Shown: in pieces, positions 47,214-62,413 of the stretch
Position numbering within the stretch: position 1 is the stretch's first letter
Layout of the letters: each line of letters starts with the position of its first letter
Source: Selaginella tamariscina
Lineage: Eukaryota > Streptophyta > Lycopodiopsida > Selaginellales > Selaginellaceae
Length of the DNA stretch: 64,000 nucleotides
Reading direction: 5' to 3'
Assembly (NCBI GenBank): GCA_003024785.1
Contig: PUQB01000007.1
Location: 970,001-1,034,000, forward strand
Notes under the pieces: model-generated
The model's database searches: none
The model's input: only the letters and a program-made list of their open reading frames with translations
Told to the model about the DNA's origin: nothing
Position numbers and translations under genes: made by a program

Positions 47214-47681
47214 GGTACATATGTGTATATATGCATGTATGTGTTTGGCTGTCTGTATGTATATTCGTGTAACCATATATGTACTCTCTCTCTCTCTCTC
47301 ATATAATGTATAATGTTACCTTGATATCTCTGTCTATGTAATGGTATATCTGTGTACATATGAAACCATAAATTGTAGGTACATAAACGGTTACATACAG
47401 GATATATATATTGTATTAACTTAAATTATATATATGTATGTTTCTCTTTGTAGGTGTGTGTGTGTGTGCGCTATATCTATATTTACGTTGTTTTGGCAGT
47501 TTGAGTAATTTTATTTTGCTGGAGCATATTAAATACGAATGTTTACAAATGTTTTCTACAATGAAAGGTACCATTATGTATGATAATTATCTTTTTGTAT
47601 CTTAGTTTCTTTGTTAATTGTTGGAGATTATCTTATCGTACTCATGGTTTATATGATTGACTTAATGTATGACGTATATTT

Positions 47682-47716
<35 letters not shown>

Positions 47717-47947
47717 GAGAGAGAGAGATCACTATTTTGTACTATGTACATTATTCATAAGCTGCACATGGGGGTGCTTTGTTCCTTTCATACGGAACAC
47801 TCATGCTTCTTCTATGTGAAAACTTTCATCATTAGTTCACACGCACACACAGCCTCACGCACGCTATCCCAAGTCTACATACCAGGCACTTATCTTCATA
47901 TATAGATGTTATGAATATCAGTAATACATGAACACACACAAACACAC
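47214..47947 (+). other. 3' UTR/spacer between the EH gene and the hydrolase
   Basis: About 730 bp, TG- and AT-rich, with an (AT)n(AG)n run at 47,683-47,728. It holds the EH terminator and the hydrolase promoter; I cannot place either exactly. No gene is seen. Confidence 0.5.
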
Positions 47948-49652
47948 ATGGAAGTTCCTCGTGTGAGGCTGCGCGATGGAAGATTCCTGGCATATAAGGA
48001 ATCTGGAGTCCCTAAGGATGTTGCCAAGTTCAAAGTGGTGATGATTCATGGGCTTGGTAGTTCTCGCAACGCCCTCTTTCCTTGTTCACCGGTGTGTGTG
48101 TGTGTGTGTGTGTCATATCTATAATATACACACATCTCTTTTTTCTTTCTACAGAGTCTCATGGAGGAAATGGGAGTCTACATGGTGGGCTTTGATCGAG
48201 CAGGTGAATTTACATATTTGCATATCAAGTGGCGGATCTCTCTTAAATTAACGTCCACATATGGACTAATATATATTATGTTTATATATGCAGGATATGG
48301 ACAAAGCGATGCATATCCACAAAGGTGTGTAAAGTCAGAGGCGTATGATATCGAGGATTTAGCCGATGAACTCGAACTTGGTCCGAGGTTTCACATTATA
48401 GCAATTTCCATTGGTGGTTATTCTGCATGGAGCTGCCTTAAACACATTCCACACAGGTGTGTGTGTGTGTGTAACTTACCATATTGTTTTCATGTTATAT
48501 TTTTATTACTTCTATTATAGAATTGATATGCTATACATAAATATAAAACTCAGTATATATAAGTTAAATAGCTTACTATGCAACTTACGAACATAAATTC
48601 TGTATCAGTCAACTGTTTATATTGTTAACTCAATGTTAGACCTTCGACGCGCGCGCGCACACACACACACATATGTATGTATCTTGTGTGTACATACTTA
48701 AATATATGCATATATTTTCAGGATAGCCGGAGCTGCACTAATTGCACCTGCAATAAACTACTGGTGGCCTTGTTTACCACGGTGTTTAACTCGGCAAATG
48801 TTTAACAAACGGACGTTTATAGATAGGTGTGGCCTACGGATTGCTCATTATGCACCACGTCTACACAGCTTATGGGAAACAACACGGAATATACTCAAAA
48901 TAAACGGGATATCCAATCTTGATAAACAGGACCAAGTCTTCCTCAGAATACTCGGGGTATGGTTACTCGTTTGGTTATAATGTATATATGTGGATGTACG
49001 TATGTGACATGTGTCTTTGTGTACATACATATGCTGAATACATGTAGAATTTTAGTTAGGTTTATATCATAATTATTTGTTTTGATTCTAAATGGAAAAT
49101 ATACATTTATATATTTATATTTAATTTATATTTATTGACATAACATATTTAATTTAGGATACGAAGGAGGAACAACAACACGGCGGTTATGAATCCACCA
49201 ACAGGGATATTCTAGTGCAATTTGGAAACTGGGGATTTGATCCTTCACATATTAAACAGCCTCATCCCAATGTAAAAGTTGAGGTAATATATATATATAT
49301 ATATGTATATATGGAGACACTTATAACTGGGGCAGTTTGGAAGCTATATAACATAATGTTATGTTTAGTAAATTCGAGATAATGTGTCTTTTTGTATATG
49401 TGTGTGTGTGTGTGTGTAACACATGCCTTTTATATTTTAATATTTACTATAATTATTGTGAAATTATTAATAATGTTATATTAGATTTGGCAAGGTGACA
49501 AAGATTACTTAGTACCTGCGGAGCTACAGAGGTATATTCACGAGAATATACTTCCATGGACTGGCTACTACGAGCTGCATGACATGGGACATCTCTTTTT
49601 CCTGCTTGCTGGGCGTGCAGATGAAATATTACGTCATTTGCTTAGTAATTAA
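47948..49652 (+). CDS. Alpha/beta hydrolase fold protein
   Basis: Six exons: 47948-48091, 48155-48203, 48294-48456, 48722-48956, 49158-49283, 49485-49652, giving 294 residues with intact frame. The oxyanion-hole HGLG in VVMIHGLGSSRNA, the DRAGYGQSD strand region, the nucleophile elbow IAISIGGYSAW, the acid Asp in WQGDKDYLVP and the catalytic His in HDMGHLFFL are all in order. The residue two before the nucleophile Ser is Ala rather than the usual Gly. There is no signal peptide, so it is probably cytosolic. It resembles the plant hydrolase family with a GYxxWxCLKxIPHR sequence; the substrate is unknown. It lies downstream of the EH gene on the same strand and converges with NF-YB. Confidence 0.88.
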
Positions 49653-49981
49653 TTATTTAAATATTAATATTTAATATTTACATATAATTTGGAATATATA
49701 AAGTTTATTTTTAATATATTCACTTAAAAGTTTTTAAATACAAATTATGCATGAATATTAATACATATTTCAAACAGATAGATAATTTATGTACTTTAAA
49801 TTAGCAATACACGCAGTATGCATATTTTATATTATTAAATATAAACAATCAGTTGCAAAAAGGAAAGAACTAAACTTTGGAGAAAAGAAAAAGGAAAATT
49901 TGAACATAAACATAGTACCTCGGAGCCCTACGACTGGCATATTCATATCAAAATGCTCCTCACACAAAAGAATATTCGATT
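49653..49981. other. Convergent 3' ends of hydrolase and NF-YB
   Basis: The 329-bp AT-rich space between two stop codons on opposite strands must hold both 3' UTRs and polyadenylation signals. Confidence 0.55.
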
Positions 49982-51840
<1,859 letters not shown>

Positions 51841-51897
51841 AATATAGTGTATATACTTATAGCCTTCCTGCACGAACAGCTTTTTAGTCAGCACACG

Positions 51898-52509
51898 CTG
51901 TACATATAGAAAGTCAAACACACAAATGAGACCATGAACATAGGTTAATGTCCTGTGTGTATGATAGATAAATAAACAGATCGATAACGTACATATATCA
52001 AGGGGGAAATCTTTTAAGATATACAAACATCACCTTATACACAGACGAAATGAAACCCCTGCTACAAGTTTATATATTTGCATGCACATAGTTTGTGTCG
52101 AATTAAAAACTATATACTTATGGTTTGCGTATAACTAACAAAATAATTATAGCACATATCTCTTGTAATGTTTATAAATATTTGTATCACATGTATCGTT
52201 AAGTATATTATGTGTGATGTTTTGTGTAAGATGTGTGTGTGTGTGTGTGTGTTTGTGTTGCGTGTGGGTAATTTCAAGCTACATATACAATATAAGCAAA
52301 AAGATGATTGAAACGTATATAGATAAACATATGCATATATCAATTTTTAGCTAAACACGTCTTAATCAAGAAAACAAAATACACATACTATAATGTGATA
52401 AAGATATACACGCACACAGTATATATAGGAACTTTGAACATATTTTCATACATATATCTAATACACAAATAATGTAAAACGCTCTCTCTCTCTCTCTCTC
52501 TCTCCTCTC

Positions 52510-52551
<42 letters not shown>

Positions 52552-52726
52552 GAAATTTGAGAAGGATTTGTATACAGAAATGTACCAAAAAGGGATTTTA
52601 TAAATTTTATACAGAAAAAAAATGGATTGTTATATACGGAACGAAGGACAATAATATATGCGATTGAAAAGACATATACAAAATCGAGCTCAAAAAGCAG
52701 CAGATTTCAAGCAAGATCGATCATAC
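51898..52726 (-). other. Probable 5' UTR intron of NF-YB
   Basis: Donor GATTAGCAG|GTATGA (GT at 52725-52726) and acceptor TATGTACAG|CGTGTG ahead of the coding exon. It includes a (CT)n(AT)n microsatellite at 52,481-52,551. Confidence 0.55.
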
Positions 52727-53670
52727 CTGCTAATCCACCACTAATCCGACCGTAATCCTCCAATCCTCAGCGCCGTCCATGGCGCGACATTCTTCACGCA
52801 AACAGAAAACCTAGAAATGTGAAGGAACATTCCCTATATTTCCTTTTTCTATATACTTACTTTTCCCCATTTTATTATTTTATTATTTTAATTTATTTTA
52901 TCGGATTTTCCATTCGCCTTGCAACGAGGATAAAGAGATGACGAACGGAAGAACGAAACTACACAAATACATCGCCGGTTCAATTCCTTCCCTCTACAAG
53001 TTTTTAGCTTTAATTACAGATTTACCATTAAGGTTTACCAAATTTACATATTTTATTATTCCTTAAAGTTTACCAAATTTATAAATATACCCCTACATAT
53101 AATATTTAAAGAATTTACATAATTATATAGATAAAAATGAAGATAATTAATGTGTAAAATTTTAAAACTCAAATTAGCATATAATTTAAATAACCTTAAA
53201 CACTTCTCCCAAACACATTAATCTCTTATACATACACTCAAACATGGCATAATTAAATTAAATGTTTACAATTCTTTAAGTTTTGACCAACTTCATATTA
53301 TTAAATAGCCTTTTTTAATGTGTTTCTTTTTTTTTTCCTTGTTTTTAGCTGCAATATAACATTCATGATAAACCCCTTAGAATCAATGGGATAATAAAGT
53401 CAAGGTACTTATCATAATTAATCTTTGTGGACTCTACTTTCAAAACATAATAACCACATGGATTTCCATATTTTATTAACCAAATTATTTAAACATTTCT
53501 TTCAGTTTAAATATGGAAAACTATATAGTATACTAATATAACAACATAGTAATGACTTTGATTACATGTATTCATTTATTATTACGTCGTGTCAATTATA
53601 ATAATGATAATTATTTCACTAAGATTATTATATGCTTTAGTTCCCTCACATCTACAATTAAGAAATGAAG
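52727..53670. other. NF-YB upstream region and AT-rich spacer
   Basis: The first part (to about 52,830) is likely 5' UTR and promoter of NF-YB; beyond it is AT-rich sequence without a gene. Phrases TTAAAGTTTACCAAATTTA and similar repeat twice near 53,030-53,090. Confidence 0.5.
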
Positions 53671-53955
53671 TGTCATAGTTTTTACTTGGTGCCACGAAGG
53701 CAACTTACCAAATGTTAATCTTGGAATCCTTCTCCCATGTTAAGAACATACCTTTTAGTAATTTACACCCTCAGTTGGCTAAGTCCACGAACAATGCTCA
53801 CCTTATGAGTTAAGATGTATAGATTAGCCAAGTTATAAGTATCGTTCTTAGTGTGGCATGGATGAAACGACCGGAGGAAAGCTCAACTATTATTCTTGAA
53901 CTTGGGCAATCCTTTCAAGGCTTGCGAGCGAGTTAGCAAACCAAAGAATTGAATG
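53671..53955. repeat. Repeat family B fragment, copy 2
   Basis: TGTCATAGTTTTTACTTGG...; similar to 28,948-29,300. Its first 15 bases equal the LARD-family LTR start, after which the sequences differ. Confidence 0.65.
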
Positions 53956-54959
53956 TAACATACATATAATTCATAATTATATTCCAATAAATAATTAAGA
54001 ATGCTGAAATAAACTTAACAAACTTTATGTATTGAAACCCTTATACATATTTTACATAATCAATAATAATACACATATGTATGAGAGGTCCTTGAACATC
54101 TATACAAAAATGATAAACTATCCAATTATATAAACATATTTTATAATAATATAAACATAAAGTGTATAGATAAATAACTAACATACAACCATAAGAAAAA
54201 ACTTTTCATACTTCAACCATAATCGACAATCATTAAAATATCTTCATTATTCTTAAAATTTGATTTTATATAACCATTTTTCAAAATTATTCATTGAAAA
54301 TAACGCCATTACCTTCAATAACAATAATAACAATATTCTTTATAATTTACCAAAATTAAAACTCACAAAAAGTGTGGGAGGCCTCCTCACTTCATGATGC
54401 TTAAAATAAAAAAATGTTACACCAATTGAGTTAAATTTCATATTTAAGATCAACATTATATTGAAATACTTGTTCTTTCTTTTGTAATTGATGAGTGCTT
54501 TCAACTCCAACTTTATTAAATGAATCTTTTTTAATCCTTTTGAGTTCATTATGTTCTCATGCACCTTTTTTTTATGAATATTTAAATAATCTTTACACAA
54601 TATAATAGTCTTTTTTAATTCTCACTTTTTCTCATGTTCTTGTTCTTGCTTCCTATAATCAATTTAGTCATCAGTTTTATTCAAGATCACCTTAGTATCT
54701 TTATCACTTATCTATTTTACTAAATTGGAGTTTAAAGGTAATAGTTATTATTGAAACCCACCACTGCCCATGGGATTGTGCTCACTAAATGGAATTGGGC
54801 TGAAGGGAGCCTGTATGTGAAGGTTATATATAAATCTCCTCGAATGAATCTTTTAGAGTATTTATTGTAGCAATCATTCATGTTGACAAGCTGTCAAAAA
54901 CATGTTAACTTTGATCTCAATCATAAAATTTAGGACAACAATAATTTCAATTGTAACAA
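53956..54959. other. AT-rich spacer
   Basis: No gene recognised. Open frames here (54340-54600 minus) are AT-driven and lack motifs. Confidence 0.5.
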
Positions 54960-55915
54960 AATGTTAACAATCTTTAAAGCAACACCATTTTAGAAAATTA
55001 TGAAGAAATCAAGATAGTTACGAGATTATGATTTTTACTCTAAAATGAAAAATTGCAACTTTAAACAACATCACATAAAATTCTTAAGGTACATCATCTC
55101 GCTTGAAAGAGTCTTTAAGGACTCATCCATCTATCCTTCTTTGGTTTTGTCAATTTTTACCACAAGTTCATTAAGAATTATTTTAAGGTCTCACCAAGCT
55201 TACACAACAAGACATACTATTTGCATGGAAACCAAAGGTAGATGCTACATTTCATACCTTGAAGCATGCTTTCCAAACCTTGCTCACCCAATTCCTGACA
55301 AGCCCTTTGTTATAGAAGTTGCAAACATTACACTTGGTAATGTTATTTCTCATGTTGTTAAGAATGGTAAACTTCACTATGTGGCATTTCATTATTTCAA
55401 ATTTTTTACAATATAAGTTAACTATGAGGTACACAATAAAGAAATTTTATATATTATGGACTTGTTTAAGAAGTGGAGGCATTTCCTTGAAGATTCTCCC
55501 CACTAAGTCATGGTTTACAACCACAAGAACCTTATGTCTTTTAAACAACATAGATGTTAAATCATTGACAATTTCATTAAGTTCTTAACTTGGTTCAACT
55601 TCACTATCACATATCATTTGGGCTCTCAAAGCTATGTAGGTGTCACCAACTCTAGTGAACTATAGCATTTTGGATACAATTCGAATAATGCTACCAGATG
55701 ATAATTGGAATTGAAACTTAAAGCTCGATTAGGAACTATTGTGTTCAATACATCTTGGGCAAAGGTATCATCTATGAATTATTCAAGTTTTGACATGGGT
55801 TACTTTCAATAATGGACTCTTGTACATATCGAATAATTTACGTTCTAGACAATCTTATCATGACACCACCATTGCTAAATATTTTGACATTCACAAGATA
55901 CTCGGTTGGTCTCAT
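54960..55915 (+). pseudogene. Gypsy pol remnant (RT end, RNase H, start of integrase)
   Basis: Blocks in order are NCNFKQHHIKFLRYIIS (RT), DKPFVIEVANITLGNVISHV and GKLHYVAFHYFKF (RNase H start; the usual catalytic Asp of EVDAS is lost), then in other frames NYEVHNKEILYIMDLFKKWR and YNHKN, and finally an integrase-zinc-region-like stretch near 55,800-55,900. Many stops. It is directly followed by an LTR fragment of the LARD family in the same orientation. Confidence 0.75.
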
Positions 55916-55919
55916 GATT

Positions 55920-56846
55920 AATAGTGGCCTAAGTTCCTGAGGGTTCATAAAGGGGTTAAAGGGGTTTTAGAGGTGGCATATTTGAACTACATTCATAGCA
56001 CTAGGTGTAAGTTTTAAATTTAAAAGGCTATGGTGAAATAGCCCACATCTTAAGAAATAGTGTCATATGAAGATGTGACTGGCACACGATACAGCACCCA
56101 AAGCACCCTTTAGGGGTGTCTCATGGGCTTAACATCGAGAGGCTGAATACTTAGGCAAGCATGCATGCTTGTGCTTATATCAAGGTGTTAACTCTTAAGC
56201 ATCCACTCAAGGGAGGTTAGATCTCATAATTAAATGTGTTATTGGCACACTCGGCTAAGGGGGTGTTCTTCTTGGGATCCAAGAGCCGAACGATCTAAGC
56301 TCATTAATAAGAGCCCATTTGTGAAGCATTGACAAGGTTGTGTATTTAAGGTTATTCAAAACTTATTCTTAGAGAGTTTACATAGTAAAACTCTCATGTC
56401 CGCTTACGGTGCACACCCATGTTCTCACTAAGTACAAACTCTAGATCTAGGGTATGACTTGACCACTTAAACCCTTAACGGTTAGTCGTGGTTCAATGTA
56501 CCCTTTGTTGCCCAAAAGGGTTTGTTCTCTCGGAAGAGGGTGATTCTTCAAAGGATAAATAACAATGCCTTACCTCTATCATGGTGTATGTGTGGGACAT
56601 ATCTCCTTAGTGGGGTTAAGACCTAGGTCTCATGAGGCAAAATCCTAAAGTCTACCCGAGTTATCCTCTGAGGGTAATCATTCTAGAGGACTAGAGTAAG
56701 TCTCATGCCTATTTAGACATATGAGTCAGACTTTCAGGGTTGTCTTAAAAGACTTAATGTTGCTCACATAGGATGTTAACATCGGATGGTCACTTAATAA
56801 CTACTTGTTGCCACATATTAGCCTTTTGAGTTAAAACTTTGACATT
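55920..56846 (+). repeat. LARD-family LTR, 3' half
   Basis: From TTCCTGAGGGTTCATAAAG it follows the LTR from about 5,255 to its end (GAGTTAAAACTTTGACA), strongly diverged. A duplicated phrase (TAAGTCTCRTGCC...TTAAAAGA) links it to the next copy. Confidence 0.75.
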
Positions 56847-56904
56847 AAGTCTCGTGCCTTTTTAAGTATATGAGTTAGACTCTTAGGGTTATCTTAAAAG
56901 ATTT

Positions 56905-58637
56905 TGTCATAATTTTTATTATGACTCCCTTTTACTTTAGACGTTGACTGTTATTACCTACTGTATTATGTTGATAAGCCCTAGGTGTAGAGAAAACATG
57001 CCCGCTTAGTGCACTTGAGTATTTAGTGATGATCTGGCCGGGTGTTATTAGGTATTTGCAAGAAACTCTAGGCGAAGCTAGCACTTCTGTTTAAAAAATT
57101 CTTACATTGGTTTTGTGTGTCCCGGTTGGGTTAATGGTTAGTTCCGGTGAGTTCGACATGTCGAATATGTTTAGAAATCCCCCTAAGTTTGACATGTTAG
57201 GGTTTAGGGGTAGATGGATAACTCACCAAGTATATTCCCTCTAGGAATGAGATTCCGTGCCAACTCACTTATGTAAATAGGAAAACAAGGGGGGCCTCTG
57301 TCACATAAATAAGGTAGAGTATGCAGTGGGAGAGCTCCTAGGTTCATGACTGAGTTCATTGCTCTTATATCGGTGCAAGCTTTAGCTTATGTCATTAAGG
57401 CACAACCTTCTGTTGTGTCGCCTTAACTTTCAGATGACAGGGGTATGTCCCACCTTCGAGGTAACTTACCCTTAACATTGACGAATCCATGCCTGGGAGG
57501 TCTTGTCGAGATGCACATTCCAAGAGGCAGAGGTTAAGGCTTATCTCTAGCCTCCTCCTCCACATCAAGCTAGGTGTAGCACTCATGGCCAAGCAAGGCA
57601 CATCTGTGTCCTTGTCCAATTATGGGCGCAGGTTTACATTACCCAGTTCCTAAGAGTTCAGCAAGGGGTTCTAGAGTTGGCATTTAGGAGCCACATTTGT
57701 GGCATTTGGTGGAACTCTTGAATCTAAGGGCTATGACATGATAGCCACATCATGGAAGGCAGTGCCACATGGAGATGTGACACTAGGGTAAACGTCACAC
57801 GATACAATGCCTGAGCCACGCCCTTTGGGGTTGTGTCATGGGATTCCTACCAAGGGGTTGGATACTCTAGTAAACAAGCATGTTTGTGCTTGCACTAGGG
57901 TGCTAAGCCTTGAGCATCTACTCAAGGGAGGTTAGGTCTCATAATTGGGTGTGTTTTGTCACACTTGGCTAGGGGAGTGTTTTCCTTTGGAATCCAGGGT
58001 TAAACAACCTAAGCTTGTTAGCATGAGCCCTTTTTGAGGCACTTGCAAGGTCATGTACTTAGAGGGAGTTTGCTTAGCAGAACATTCGTGTCTGCCTATG
58101 ACGCACACTCATGTCCTCACTAAGTACTAGCCCTAGGTCTAGGGTATGACTTGGTCACTCAAACCCTTAGGGGTTAGTCGTGATTTAGGGTACTCCTTGA
58201 CACCCTAAAGGGGTTGTACTTCCAAATGAGGGTGATTTCTTAAGGGATAAGTGATGATGCCTTACCTTTGTCACGGGGGCATGTGTGGGACACATCTCCT
58301 TTGCGGGGTTAAGGCATGAGCCTATCTAGGTCTACTAGGATAGGATACTCAAGATATTCTTTAGGGTTCGGGGGATGGTCATTCGAGGGGATTTAGGGTA
58401 GGACTCTAAGTCTTCTGTTTAACTAGGCATCTGGGTTAGACTCTTGGGGTCATCTTGAAAGACTTAGCGTTGCTCACACAAGGAATTAACGTTGAAAGGC
58501 CACTTGGCGACCATATGTTGCCACATGTTAACCCTCCGGGTTAAAACTCTGATAAATTTAGCATTACTCACACAAGGTGTTAATGCCAAATGGCCACATG
58601 TTGCCACATGTTGGCCATTCGAGTTAAAACTCTGACA
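56905..58637 (+). repeat. LARD-family LTR, nearly full length (solo or remnant)
   Basis: TGTCATAATTTTTATTATGAC to CTCTGACA follows the whole LTR of the 4.5 kb element with moderate divergence. The last roughly 85 bp are present twice (ending at 58,553 and 58,637). I find no matching 5-bp duplication (GATTT versus TAATC), so its insertion history is unclear. Confidence 0.85.
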
Positions 58638-61068
58638 TAATCAATTCTTCACATATCCCAACATTTTTTCTATTTAATTCCATATATGTGTGTGCCTATG
58701 GATGTGTATATGAGGTGCCCATGTTGTTTTCTTGTTTGTGTTGCAGTCTTTAAATTTTATCATGTGGTTTAGTGAAGTTTAATCTCCCAACTCAACAAAG
58801 GGATAATTGTTTATTCAAACCCTCATTCCTTGTGACTATCTCATATCCAACATTTAAACCTATGGTGTAACATCCACCATGTTTCTATTCAAGTTCGTGT
58901 CATCGTAGACAACAAGCCAAGGGGGTCTCACCTAAGTTTTTAGGGTTTTGTGACTTTTGATTGGCTATTTATAACTTCCATGTGTAAACATGAAAGTGTG
59001 TTAAAGGTAAACATGTATTTATATATAAAAACATGTGTGTTCTCTCTCTCTTTATAATATATGTGTGTGTTGTGTGTGTGCTAATATTTGAAGTTTGTAT
59101 ACATACTCACATATTTAATTATGATGGATATTTAATGTATGTAGATATTTATGAAACCTTAATGTTTCGTGTATAGGATATGTATATATATACAAGTTCA
59201 AACTACATATTTATATGTATATATATGTATAATACTCATATATAATTATATGGTAATTTGGTGTGGTAATAAATAAAAGTGTATTGGCTATAAAAATAAG
59301 TGTGAATGAAATGTGTCTACAATTAACAATTTACATTAGTATCAAAAGTATCAAGATAAAAATAATTGTCTAGTACTCTCAAATGGTTTTGGTGACGTGT
59401 TATAGATTTCTTGGAAGGAGAGATGAGAGGTCAAAGATTTTATGTATTATTTAGTTATTTTGAAAATAAATAAATGAGTAATTAACAAACATACTTTAAA
59501 CAAACCAATGTATATATGTACTCTTTTTTGAATACTAAACAATGTCAATAAATCATGATAAATAACAAGGTCATAAACTATAAGAACAAACACAAAAACA
59601 TAACAACAAATCATAGAATTAAACTAAACCAACACTAAAAGAATTTAAGCCTAATGTATACATTAGTAAGTTAACTCATTTTTATAAAAGTGAGTCTCCT
59701 TTAATACCTTTGTTTATATCTGGAAAAAAAAAATATAAAAACTAGGGTCATACAGCTTATTTATGGATCTTTAAACTCAAATTTTATTTCATTACTAATC
59801 TTTTTAATTTTAAAGAATTTGATGCAATTTTTATTTGTAGTGCATAAATTTTTTTAAATGGTTCATTTTATATCAAACACCAAATTCATCGTAAGTGAGA
59901 AGATTATATAGTTTAAAAGGTATTTTAACTTCATGACTTTCTACATAACATAGTTAATGATGACAAATCTTAATTTATTATCAAATTTTAAAAACAGTTA
60001 TTGTAATTGTTCAACATCTCTCTTTTTATTTTCATTCACAAATCAATAGTTAGAGTGAATGATCATATAAACCTTAGAAAAATACCTTCAATATTTTAGT
60101 AATTATTAACAAGTTATAATAAATTGGGTTGAACTTTTGTTTAATTCAATGCACACATTTCAATATATTATTCATGGTAGTCATAGATTTCTTCATTAGT
60201 CTTGAGATGCTCATGTAGATGTCTTAATAATCAATAATAAGAAATCACCTCACTCTGTCTTTGTTAAGTTTAAAAAGATTGGCTCATCATTTTTATCATG
60301 TTCAAACCTCTTACAAAACAATTATTAATCAACATTATCATGTTGTCCCTATTTTAATTATTGTGATCAAGTTTGGTTCATTGAAAATCACTAGACTAAT
60401 ATCAAAAAATTTAATTATCAATGCTTTATACTTTAATTTTCTTGTGATCATCTTAATTATTGATTTGATTACCCTTCAATTGAACGAACTTAAGAACCAA
60501 TTTTTATTTTCAACATAGTTTCATTAACACTATTTAACAAAGTCTAAACCTTATATATGTGAATGTACAAGGGGTAATGTAAGTTTTTCCAAATATCCTT
60601 GACATATTTCACTCTAGAATATTTAAAAGATGTATTATTACATTAACACCTTGGTATGTAGACTAAGTTTTGACCTAAGCAATCAACATTAGTCTTCAAT
60701 TCTATTGAACCAATCACCATCAATCTGGATCATATTATTATTTTTATTGTTATCTATTTGTATTATATCTTTTACATAAAATAGTTTAAACAATCTTTAT
60801 TTATTTTTCTTCTTTCTTTTAATTAATTATATCAATACTTGTTTCTAATCAATTTGTCATTTTAATCGATGTCTTTACAATCAACATCAAGTAACTTATT
60901 AGTCTCTACGCATTTACCTGACATAATTTTAGAGAGTAAGTTGGTGACACATGTTACTTTTCTTATAGATCTAAGATTTAAACCTATTAAAAAAAAATAT
61001 TACTTTTTACAAGTAGTACATAGCTTACACAATGTATAAAAATATATTTACTTTTAGATTATGACCTC
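58638..61068. other. AT-rich region without recognisable genes
   Basis: About 2.4 kb of AT-rich sequence with short GTGTGT and TCTCTC runs near 59,030-59,080. Frame 60261-60518 is AT-driven. I see nothing else. Confidence 0.5.
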
Positions 61069-61085
61069 TATATCCCATTCAAACG

Positions 61086-62396
61086 ACTTGGACACTCGGG
61101 AGGGAGCAAGCTTTCAAGTGGGATTAGACGGCCTCTTGACTCCACACATAATTCAATTTTCCCCTCTTTCGGAGCTAGTAGATACCGGATTAGTGCGTGT
61201 GTTGGACATGGCAAGGAAGAAGCCCATAGTGGACCCAGAAGTCAAGCATGTTCAGTGGTGATATTTGATGCTCTTTTGGAATCAGCCGGTCGAGGAACTG
61301 GAGATCGACCCAAAGATGTGGAGATGGAGAAGTGCCACGGGACATGGCTTTTTTAGCTATGAGCCGCGAGTGGGACAAAAGGTATTCACAAGCCGGTAAC
61401 AACCGTCGAAGTTGGAGGAGCACTTGGGTAGGATCAAGCTGCCTCGATCGCTGGTGCAAGAGCTAGGGAGTGAACTTTGGATAGGGTATTGGTCGAGCGG
61501 GATAAAGACTTTCATGTGGCTCTTGTTGCAGAACAACTTAGCGGTCCGGGACAACATCTGAGGCTTACCTTGCAACACATGTCTGTGTTGTGGAGGAGTG
61601 GAGACTGAGAGGCACTGTCTATGGGATTGTCGCGCAGCCAAGGCGGTTTGGAGCAAAGCGATGACCATGGTTCAGAGGTTGGGTCGAGGAGATGATACTA
61701 CAATAGGCTGGGAGACAGCCTGCCTTGGTGAACATGTGGTGCATGTGTGTGCGACAATAGGAGTCTGGCATGTACCTGGGAGGCTAAATGCCAAGCCGGT
61801 GTTTGATCCTGAGGGACTGCAAGAGGTGATGGAAGAGCCACCTGGCCTTTGGCTAAATCAGGGGTACTTCTTGCGGGGGTGACCATGTGGACCATCTGGT
61901 GAGCTCGCAATGCATAGGTTTTTCAAGGGCATAGATGGAGTCTACAACGAACGGTGGCATTTATGTGAGTAACCTTAGTTTCATTAGTAGCCGGATCGTA
62001 TGAGGAAGCATGTGCCATGTGTGATATTGGGGAGTACTGAGTATACGAAGAACAATGCTGCCAGCATTTGGTCGCATGGTGCAAAGACAGGGAACTTGCA
62101 CGCATCTGTTTACTAGAGGTGGCAACCGCCCTTGTGGTTTTTAGAGGGAGATGCTTCGTTGGATGCTATTTGGAGAGACTGATTTCCACCTTGGCGGCTG
62201 ACATGGCGGGTGGCTGGCGTGGCAGATTACTGATGTGGCTGGTGGATGACGTGGCAAAAGTAGATGAATAGGCTAGGCTAGCCATAGAAAGTAGTGGGCA
62301 GGGCAGTAGAAAATAAGGTAGGTTACTCCTTACACGCAAAAGGAATCCTCTGATGTACGCTACTACACTATTGAATAAGATACACAGAATTTCCGT
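61086..62396 (+). mobile_element. 5'-truncated LINE (L1-type) remnant with 17-bp target duplication
   Basis: TATATCCCATTCAAACG occurs perfectly at 61069-61085 and 62397-62413 and brackets 1,311 bp. Inside, the plus-strand reading in one frame, interrupted by stops at about 61,259, 61,397 and 61,560, ends an RT protein: IKTFMWLLLQNNLAVRDNI and CLCCGGVETERHCLWDC are the zinc-binding zf-RVT region found at the end of plant L1 ORF2. A further 200 residues follow to 61,882, then about 500 bp of 3' UTR. The 3' end (GATACACAGAATTTCCGT) has no poly-A. Confidence 0.82.
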
Positions 62397-62413
62397 TATA
62401 TCCCATTCAAACG

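Noticed and set aside
61190-61910. Minus-strand frames of 70-103 codons
   Set aside because: Antisense to the LINE zf-RVT region, which explains the open sequence better.
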